From JBEKYD01 sp049511335 (GTDB lineage Bacteria > Acidobacteriota > Terriglobia > Bryobacterales > Bryobacteraceae), in contig JBEKYD010000071.1 of assembly GCA_049511335.1 (NCBI GenBank), positions 1-27,287 of the forward strand: a stretch of DNA of 27,287 nucleotides, written 5' to 3'. Made by a program: the position numbers and the translations under genes. Below, one piece after another: positions 22,062 to 27,287 of the stretch. Position 1 is the first letter of the stretch; each line of letters opens with the position of its first letter. The notes beneath the pieces were generated by a model, which ran no database searches, was not told the DNA's origin, and saw nothing but the letters and a program-made list of their open reading frames with translations.

Positions 22062-22067
22062 ATAGTA
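22062..22067 (-). promoter_or_regulatory. -10-like box TACTAT for the decarboxylase fusion gene
   Basis: On the minus strand TACTAT lies 7 bases before the ATG at 22054, with no Shine-Dalgarno between. The gap to the divergent DinB gene is only 35 bases, so the two promoters must overlap. Confidence 0.4.
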
Positions 22068-22089
22068 GCCGGGCCGGCGAGGGCGTAAC

Positions 22090-22638
22090 ATGGAGAGCAT
22101 GACTCCCCAAGCGCCGGAAGCGCGCCTTCCCGAGCCCTGGCTGCGCGGGCCTGTTCCGGGGCTCGATCCGCGGCTCGCCCCATTGGTCTATTCGTTCCAG
22201 CAGGCGCGCGAAGACCTGGCCGAACATACCCGCGCGCTGTCGCCTGCGCAGCTTTACGCCACGCCGTACGGTTTCGGGTCGGTCGCCTTTCACCTGCGCC
22301 ATATCGCGGGCAGCGTGGAGCGGCTCATGACATATGTAACGGGCGGCTCTCTCAGCCCGGCGCAGATGGCCGCGATGGCGGCGGAAAAAGAACCGGGCGG
22401 CCCCGCGCGAGACCAATTGCTGGCCGCGCTGGACGCTGCTTTCGCTAAGGCCGAAGCGATGTTGCGCACGATCGATCCGGCTACGCTTGCGGAACCGCGT
22501 GCCGTCGGCCGCAAACAACTGCCCACGACCGTGATCGGCTTGGTGATCCATATCGCCGAGCACACCCAACGCCACGTGGGCCAAGCCATCGCCGCCGCCA
22601 AGCTGGCCAGTGCGATCGGGAGCGATGGGGCAGAGTGA
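22090..22638 (+). CDS. DinB-superfamily protein
   Basis: A 182-residue four-helix protein of the DinB/YfiT superfamily of putative metal-dependent enzymes, often thiol (bacillithiol or similar) S-transferases. The metal-binding histidines fit the family: H68 or H71 in VAFHLRHIAGSVERL, and HIAEHTQRHVGQ near the C-terminus (the closing EHTxRHxGQ motif). Alternative start: ATG 22099. It is divergent from the decarboxylase fusion with 35 bases between, so co-regulation is possible, but no functional link is proven. Confidence 0.85.
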   Translation: MESMTPQAPEARLPEPWLRGPVPGLDPRLAPLVYSFQQAREDLAEHTRALSPAQLYATPYGFGSVAFHLRHIAGSVERLMTYVTGGSLSPAQMAAMAAEKEPGGPARDQLLAALDAAFAKAEAMLRTIDPATLAEPRAVGRKQLPTTVIGLVIHIAEHTQRHVGQAIAAAKLASAIGSDGAE

Positions 22639-22706
22639 GGGAGATCGGGCAGACCTTCTCTTCGGCGAGCGTGTTTGGCGGCCAAATCCCGTAATTGGGG
22701 CCGGGC

Positions 22707-22735
22707 GGGACAGTCGAGACGCTTCAGTCTGTCCC
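22707..22735. repeat. Hairpin next to the tandem repeat
   Basis: GGGACAG (22707-22713) and CTGTCCC (22729-22735) enclose 15 bases. It resembles the GGGACAG arms of family A copy 1 and runs directly into the tandem repeat; it could terminate the DinB transcript. Confidence 0.5.
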
Positions 22736-22794
22736 GGATGCTCCCCTGTCCCGGATGCTCCCCCGTCCCGGATGCTCCCCCCCGGATGCTCCCC
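22731..22794 (+). repeat. 17-bp tandem repeat, about 3.8 copies
   Basis: GTCCCGGATGCTCCCCT at 22731-22747, then 22748-22764 and 22765-22781 with the last base C, and a partial copy to 22794. There are no spacers, so this is a small tandem array, not a CRISPR. The copy number is likely variable between strains. Confidence 0.85.
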
Positions 22795-22862
22795 GAACTG
22801 AAATCTCGCCGACCACAAATGTAATCCATCAGGTACCCGTGCATCGAGCACGGGTCTAACCG

Positions 22863-22892
22863 TTGGAGTCTGTGAGATCGAGGCGCTATAAT
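22863..22892 (+). promoter_or_regulatory. Promoter of the DUF2321 cassette: TTGGAG-18-TATAAT
   Basis: TTGGAG (22863-22868), 18 bases, TATAAT (22887-22892). The start codon follows 12-15 bases later (GTG 22905 directly followed by ATG 22908), implying a very short leader. Confidence 0.6.
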
Positions 22893-22907
22893 CGCAACGG
22901 ATTCGTG

Positions 22908-23393
22908 ATGGATGATTCATATTACGATGTCGCCCAGATTTGCTTGAACGGGCACATCATCAATCAGTCCTCGGCGACGCTCCCGGTCAGCAATCGCAAG
23001 CATTGCTCAATCTGCGGAGCTGAGACAATTACCCAATGCGAGGCGTGCCGCAAACCAATCAAAGGGTACCATTGGGTGCCTGGCGTTATTGGATTTGGCA
23101 GCCTTGATAAAGCGCCTGCATTTTGCGATCAGTGCGGCAAGCCCTATGCCTGGACGGAAGCCCGGCTCGATGCCGCCCGCGACCTTGCAGACCAATTAGA
23201 CCTGGACATCCCGGAAAGGGTTCTTTTGGAAAAAAGCATCGAGGATATCGTGAAGGACACGCCTCGGGCACCGGCCGCGGCGATCAGGTTCAAGGGCGTG
23301 GTGGCAAAATCGAAACCGTGGGCGCTCGGCGCGTTTAAGGAAATCTTGTACAGCGCTGTCAGCGAAACTGTCAGGAAATCGATTTGGCCCTGA
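22908..23393 (+). CDS. DUF2321 family zinc-ribbon protein
   Basis: A 161-residue protein matching the DUF2321 family: YYDVAQICLNGHIINQSSATLP, then a zinc-ribbon block with CSIC (33-36), CEAC (44-47) and CDQC (73-76) and PIKGYHWVPGVIG between. A helical middle part and a C-terminal stretch ending KEILYSAVSETVRKSIWP follow. Three CxxC pairs suggest one or two bound zinc ions. The start could be GTG 22905 or ATG 22908. Function unknown. It is the first of four genes on the same strand, lower in GC than the surrounding genes, and I suspect a defence role by association. Confidence 0.8.
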   Translation: MDDSYYDVAQICLNGHIINQSSATLPVSNRKHCSICGAETITQCEACRKPIKGYHWVPGVIGFGSLDKAPAFCDQCGKPYAWTEARLDAARDLADQLDLDIPERVLLEKSIEDIVKDTPRAPAAAIRFKGVVAKSKPWALGAFKEILYSAVSETVRKSIWP

Positions 23394-23465
23394 CCCGCCA
23401 CCGCTGTCCTGATCCGGACGGTGACCGGAAGTTTTAGGTTCCGATTGCGCGTTGGGTGCAACGAT

Positions 23466-24206
23466 ATGGCAAACTTAACGGAAATACTTCCTGATGCGAA
23501 AACGCTATTGGCCCTCGAACCCGAGGAACTCGGCGATGTGATTCTGGAGATGGTTAACGGGCACGGCGCGGCCACCCGGAACATGTTCTCGATGCCCAGC
23601 ATTATGGAGCCGATAGAATACCGCAATGCTCCGGAATGGCCGCAGGTTTCACGCGCACCGGTCACTCAAGCGGTTGCGGAAGCGATGGCATGGCTGGAGC
23701 ACGCAGGATTCATTATTCTCGATCCGACGCAAGGGAATGGTACGTCATATCGCACGCTGACGAGACGCGGAAGACAACTGCAAAACCGAAAGCTGGCTGC
23801 GGCATACCGGCAAGCAGCGATCCTGCCGACCGGCCTCGTCCATCCCGACATTCTGGAGAAGTCGCACGCAGCCTTCATGCGCGGCGATCACGACATTGCG
23901 GTTTTCGCCGCCTTCAAGGCGATTGAGGTTGCCGTCCGAAATGCCTGCGGCTTCCCGGATGGCGAACTGGGAGTGCCGCTGATGCGAAAGGCCTTCCATC
24001 CCGAGACTGGGCCGCTGACCGATAAGGCGGTTGTCGTTTCAGAGCGGGAGGCCACGGCAGCTCTATTCGCCGGTGCAATCGGTGCGGCCAAGAATCCCAC
24101 CAGCCACCGGGAGTTTGAGATGAGCAAAGTCGAAGCCGCGCGCCTGATCCTGTTCGCCAGCCATCTCATGTCAATTGTCAATGCACGCGCAAACCTCGCC
24201 GCCTAA
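23466..24206 (+). CDS. TIGR02391/Ymh family protein
   Basis: A 246-residue protein. Residues ~60-110 (VTQAVAEAMAWLEHAGFIILDPTQ... SYRTLTRRGRQL) look like a winged-helix domain. Residues ~123-240 match the TIGR02391 (Hypoth_Ymh) domain: LVHPDILEKSHAAFMRGDHDIAVFAAFKAIEVAVRNACG and SEREATAALFAGAIGAAKNPTSHREF. The family occurs widely in accessory regions and next to restriction and phage-defence genes; no biochemical activity is established to my knowledge. Start ATG 23466, 72 bases after the DUF2321 gene; the ribosome site is weak. A 178-base spacer separates it from the methyltransferase gene. Confidence 0.85.
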   Translation: MANLTEILPDAKTLLALEPEELGDVILEMVNGHGAATRNMFSMPSIMEPIEYRNAPEWPQVSRAPVTQAVAEAMAWLEHAGFIILDPTQGNGTSYRTLTRRGRQLQNRKLAAAYRQAAILPTGLVHPDILEKSHAAFMRGDHDIAVFAAFKAIEVAVRNACGFPDGELGVPLMRKAFHPETGPLTDKAVVVSEREATAALFAGAIGAAKNPTSHREFEMSKVEAARLILFASHLMSIVNARANLAA

Positions 24207-24384
24207 AGGATAACCGGTGTTTTGCTGACGGTGGTCCCGCACCAGCGCTCTCGTGAACTTGCGGTTTTTGGTCGATATGAGTTGTGGCGGGTTCCGCCGC
24301 AATCGCGTTATGTTTGAGTTGACCTCCCCTGAAAATGATCCGCCGGCGGCGAAGCGGCATCCGGTACTATATAGGGGAACGGCC

Positions 24385-25440
24385 GTGCGAAAAAAACAGG
24401 ACTCGGCAGTATTGTTTCAGGAATATCGGCGGTCCCGCGTAACCGCCTCGGTCAACGGGAACCTGAAACCGCTCTTCGCGACGAATGGCTCCTGCCCGGT
24501 TTCGTTGCCAGCCGAAGACAATACCCCCAAAGGACTGCAAGCGCTCCTCTCGGCCAACCAATACTACCGTGAACACGCTTGGCCGGAGCCCTTCGATCAG
24601 ACCACACACCGGCTGCATCACGGTGACGCTCGCGATCTGTCCTGGATTCCGGACGCGTCGGTTCATCTCGTAGTCACCTCTCCGCCGTACTGGACATTGA
24701 AAGAATACCCCGCGCATAAGAGCCAGATGGGCGCCATCGAAGATTACGGTCGCTTTCTGGACGAACTTGACCGGGTCTGGAAGGAATGCGCACGAGTACT
24801 CGTGGGCGGCGGCCGGATCTGTTGCGTCGTGGGGGATGTTTGCATTCCCCGACGATTTGACGGCCGGCACCGCGTGATGACGCTTCATGCCGACATTCAG
24901 GTGCGGGCGCGAGCCCTCGGCCTCGACTGCCTGACGCCGATTTTTTGGCACAAGATTGCCAACGGGGTCACCGAAGCCGAAGGCAACGGCGCCGGCTTCT
25001 ATGGCAAGCCATACCAACCGGGTGCCGTGATCAAGAACGACATAGAATACATCCTGTTCCTTCGAAAAGGCGGCGAGTATCGGTCGGTGTCCATGCTTCA
25101 GAAGGCCCTGTCGATGCTGACGCGGGAGGAGATGCATGCGTGGCAGCGCTCCATCTGGGCGGATCTGCGCGGCGCGTCCACCCGCGATGGCCATCCGGCG
25201 CCCTATCCGGTGGAACTTGCGGAACGGCTCGTCCGGCTTTTTTCGTTTGCCGGCGACACCATATTGGATCCATTTTCAGGTACGGCTTCAACATCCTTAG
25301 CTGCTATCCTGACAGGCAGGAATTCGATAGGAAACGAGATCGAATCTGCTTATGTGCAGAGTGCCGAAAAGCGGTTGCAGAAAGCCGCACGGCAGCTATG
25401 CACTATGGGAGCGATAACGGCTGAGGTAAATGTGGATTGA
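24385..25440 (+). CDS. DNA methyltransferase (beta class, probably N4-cytosine) of a restriction-modification system
   Basis: A 351-residue S-adenosylmethionine-dependent DNA methyltransferase. The catalytic motif IV TSPPYW (98-103) precedes the SAM-binding motif I DPFSGT (295-300) and motif X PAPYPVELAERLVRLFS (281-297), the order of the beta class; SPPYW is most often an N4-cytosine signature, although N6-adenine is possible. The target-recognition region lies between. The GTG start at 24385 is 6 bases after AGGGGA; upstream open frame is a weaker choice. The last bases overlap the next gene (TTGA). It would protect host DNA against the partner nuclease. The target sequence cannot be read from the protein. 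Confidence 0.93.
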   Translation: MRKKQDSAVLFQEYRRSRVTASVNGNLKPLFATNGSCPVSLPAEDNTPKGLQALLSANQYYREHAWPEPFDQTTHRLHHGDARDLSWIPDASVHLVVTSPPYWTLKEYPAHKSQMGAIEDYGRFLDELDRVWKECARVLVGGGRICCVVGDVCIPRRFDGRHRVMTLHADIQVRARALGLDCLTPIFWHKIANGVTEAEGNGAGFYGKPYQPGAVIKNDIEYILFLRKGGEYRSVSMLQKALSMLTREEMHAWQRSIWADLRGASTRDGHPAPYPVELAERLVRLFSFAGDTILDPFSGTASTSLAAILTGRNSIGNEIESAYVQSAEKRLQKAARQLCTMGAITAEVNVD

Positions 25441-26171
25441 CGCCGCCGCCAGGACAACCTGAATTCCGCCTGCTGACGGAATTCAGAAGGCTCTTCGAGG
25501 GACAGCCCTACCGACATCGAGCATCCAATCAAGGCGATTTTGTCGCCGTCCACCTCTACGAGGATCTGGTCGCGATCGACCGCTCGTCGCGGTACATCGA
25601 CGCGGTCGTGAACCGGAGAGATCGGGTCTTGAATGTCCAGAATCGCCGCCGCGGCGTTCGGGCGCGGCGTGGCGATGCCACGTTCGGCGAAATCATTCCC
25701 GGTGAAACAGCGATCCTCGAACCCGGCTATCGGGTCGGTCGGGGCTCCATCGCGACCGTGGAGATTGGAATCGAGGTGAAAATCCTCGCCAAGGCGATGA
25801 TCAAGCAGATCGACCGCGTCATTAATGACTTAAGAAACCAGGTGGCCCAATTCCAGCGCGGTGGCGGCAATCCGATAAGCGTTGGCATCGTGGGCATCAA
25901 TCACGCCGAAATGTGCATCGGCTACGAAGGTGACCGCCCGTTCCCCACGACGGGAGGGAAGGGTTTCCTGCATCCGATTCAGGAGGCTCCCGAAGCGGAG
26001 CGCCGCTTGCGGGAATATGCCCAGCCGGCATTCGATGAGTTTCTGGTACTTCGATATTGCGCGACCAATGCGCCGCCGTTTCCTTTTTCCTGGGTGGACC
26101 ATAACGCCACGCGGTTGGACTATGCGGCAGCGCTGGCGCGCATCAGTGCCCGGTACCAGCAGCGATTCTAA
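25437..26171 (+). CDS. Probable restriction endonuclease (PD-(D/E)xK type)
   Basis: A 244-residue protein with no family that I can name. Between residues 100 and 145 it contains TVEIGIEVKILAKAMIKQIDR, a hydrophobic strand with E113-V-K115, the ExK half of a PD-(D/E)xK nuclease core, followed by a helix, and then strand-rich NPISVGIVGINHAEMC. The D needed earlier in the core is probably among residues 75-100 (GDATFGEIIPGE). It overlaps the methyltransferase stop by 4 bases with a TTG start (ATTGA), typical of coupled R-M genes, and that context is the main reason for the call. It could also be another nuclease. Confidence 0.7.
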   Translation: MTPPPGQPEFRLLTEFRRLFEGQPYRHRASNQGDFVAVHLYEDLVAIDRSSRYIDAVVNRRDRVLNVQNRRRGVRARRGDATFGEIIPGETAILEPGYRVGRGSIATVEIGIEVKILAKAMIKQIDRVINDLRNQVAQFQRGGGNPISVGIVGINHAEMCIGYEGDRPFPTTGGKGFLHPIQEAPEAERRLREYAQPAFDEFLVLRYCATNAPPFPFSWVDHNATRLDYAAALARISARYQQRF

Positions 26172-26648
26172 ACAGAACGGGGGAAACCGGGCGGAAACTG
26201 GGGACGGCCTGCATGTTCCCCATCCAGTCAGCCTCAGACAGACGCTGCCGTGGAAGGGGCCCGCTCGGCGAGGCAAATGTTTTCAAGGAAACACGCTGGC
26301 TGTCCCCATGTTCCCCACCTTCGCCAGCCAGCGTGGGTTTTGCAGAAACTCACCGGAGGCGCCATGCAAAGGCTGCATCTGAAACGCGAAATTTGCCGGC
26401 CCGCGCAGTCTGCGAATCCGGTCCGCCATAGCCGGTTCCGGGGCTAGCCGCGAAAAGAGCCGCGCGGTTCCGACCCGCTCAACCATGCATGTTTTGGTCA
26501 TTTGACCGCCTGGCGGCAGGGCAGTCTTAACTGTCGAGCCGTTCCCCCACGTCCCTGGCTACAGTACGCCGGCCATACTTGGCAGCAGACGTGCACTTTC
26601 TCGCCGGCAACTTATGTCAAATGAACAATTCTCTCTTGCGAGGTTCCT
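26172..26648. other. Non-coding spacer after the restriction cassette
   Basis: 477 bases without a supported gene. Short words recur: CATGTTCCCCA occurs at about 26213 and 26307. An 11-bp inverted repeat at 26292-26335 may end the cassette transcript. Near the right end there is a GAGG sequence at 26640-26643 in front of the PilZ-like ORF. Confidence 0.4.
26292..26335 (+). terminator. Inverted repeat, possible terminator of the restriction cassette
   Basis: CACGCTGGCTG (26292-26302) and CAGCCAGCGTG (26325-26335), perfect 11-bp stem with a 22-base loop, followed by GGTTTTG. The large loop makes it an imperfect terminator. Confidence 0.4.
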
Positions 26649-26984
26649 CTGAAACACACCTGGTACCCCATCGACCTTCCTATTCGGTATGAGGGCCCGG
26701 CGCTCGGCTCCGTGAAAGGCTGCGGCCGGACTCTCGCGATCAATACAAGGACGGTCCGGTTCGCCAGCGATCAAGATCTCCCGGTCGGTCTCGATGTCTG
26801 GTTGAAGATATCCTGGCCCGCCCAGTTGCCGGACGGTACCGGCCTGAGCCTCTCGATCTTTGGGCAGATCGAGCGATCCGGGTTTCACGAAGCCGAAGTT
26901 ACGGTTTTCCGGCACGAGTTTCGAACACGGCGTAGCGAGCCGCCCGAACAGTTGGGAAATATCCGCGCACTGCAAGCTCATTAA
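26649..26984 (+). CDS. PilZ-like protein with no standard start codon at the expected N-terminus
   Basis: The frame open from 26625 reads WYPIDLPIRYEGPALGSVKGCGRTLAINTRTVRFASDQDLPVGLDVWLKISWPAQLPDG, then LSLSIFGQIERS, EAEVTVFRHEFRTR. This follows the PilZ layout (RxxxR region, G-rich turn, strand-rich barrel, WP-A-L-xG). The second PilZ motif (D/N-x-S-x-x-G) is not conserved (INTRTVRF), so c-di-GMP binding is doubtful. Start choice: CTG at 26649 with GAGG 5 bases before it would give the whole domain; the first ordinary start is GTG 26712, which would cut off the first strands. It may be a truncated member of a PilZ family that is large in Acidobacteria. Confidence 0.5.
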   Translation: MKHTWYPIDLPIRYEGPALGSVKGCGRTLAINTRTVRFASDQDLPVGLDVWLKISWPAQLPDGTGLSLSIFGQIERSGFHEAEVTVFRHEFRTRRSEPPEQLGNIRALQAH

Positions 26985-27287
26985 GCGTTTGGAACACCTC
27001 GAAGCCCGCTTCGGCGCGCCCTCCTGGCCCGACAGCCATCGAGTACATCGCTGAATCTCTCGCACGGAAGGGGATCCCTCGGCTTGCAGGGGAAAGCTCG
27101 AGAGAGACGTCCGCGCGGCCCTCGGGGTCGCGGTGTCGCGGGCTGTTCGCAATCGGCGGCGAAGAGCCTGGAACGTGTTCTGTGGGCATTGGAGTCTCCA
27201 TAGTCAGCGTATGCCAGCCGGCGTGCGGTCCCATATCCGTACGCGCGCCGATTCCCGAAGAATCGTTCCCCTACGATTCAGGGGGAG
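26985..27287. other. Right edge of the window, no supported gene
   Basis: About 300 bases. Open frames on the minus strand (26899-27234 and 26559-27152) show no recognisable family and cover the PilZ-like ORF in antisense. A hairpin-like CCCCT...AGGGG is close to the right edge. Confidence 0.3.

Noticed and set aside
19853..22102. 749-residue open frame on the plus strand across the decarboxylase fusion gene
   Set aside because: It is antisense to a protein with clear conserved domains, and its translation is Arg/Gln/Ala-rich with no recognisable family, as expected of a GC-rich shadow frame.
22731..22794. Possible CRISPR array
   Set aside because: The 17-base units are contiguous with no spacers, and no cas genes are present.
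24178..24384. Possible transposon remnant or small gene between the TIGR02391 and methyltransferase genes
   Set aside because: Some words look like transposon-adjacent sequence, but I could not find a transposase motif or terminal repeats, so no feature is claimed.

Overview
The window looks like chromosomal DNA of a GC-rich soil bacterium of the phylum Acidobacteriota, most like the Solibacter/Bryobacterales type. The pointers are a von Willebrand A protein of the Acidobacteria-typical secreted type, DUF4331, TPR and GT-C-like membrane proteins, a G1 (acid) peptidase, and many intergenic palindromic repeats. This is inference from protein character; no rRNA or other marker gene is present.

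Layout. 1-2400: end of an unidentified gene, then a tightly packed copper/respiration module (SCO1, DUF420 membrane protein, CusF-like lipoprotein, YheT-like hydrolase) whose reading frames abut or overlap. 2400-6400: orphan HicB antitoxin, small secreted protein, SerA (phosphoglycerate dehydrogenase), KDPG aldolase and a secreted VWA protein. 6480-8410: a decay zone with a ParD antitoxin beside a truncated ParE, a UPF0175/PIN toxin-antitoxin pair and a broken aldo/keto reductase. 8500-12100: a sigma-like protein with a zinc-finger tail, an exported nitroreductase-like protein, a zinc alcohol dehydrogenase, then remnants of a TPR gene and a DUF4331 gene. 12300-14640: YbaK deacylase and molybdate transporter genes modBC, without modA. 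14700-18700: TPR lipoprotein-like protein, a large GT-C-like membrane protein and a G1 peptidase. 19100-22640: a 977-residue fusion of a PLP decarboxylase, TPR repeats and an ATP-grasp ligase-like domain, divergent from a DinB-family protein. 22860-26170: a co-directional cassette of DUF2321, TIGR02391/Ymh, a DNA methyltransferase and an overlapping probable restriction endonuclease, visibly less GC-rich than its surroundings and probably an acquired defence island. 26650-26984: a PilZ-like ORF without a standard 5' start.

The most interesting items are the decarboxylase-TPR-ATP-grasp fusion, which combines amine formation and a ligase-type domain in one chain; the four-gene defence-like cassette; the sigma-like/zf-HC2 protein; and several families of intergenic inverted repeats. 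Members of one repeat family keep a 9-bp stem through paired (compensatory) changes, and one pair of hairpins sits exactly where the SCO1 gene should have its signal-peptide start. Several genes have -10-like boxes only 7-15 bases before the start codon, suggesting leaderless or near-leaderless transcripts.
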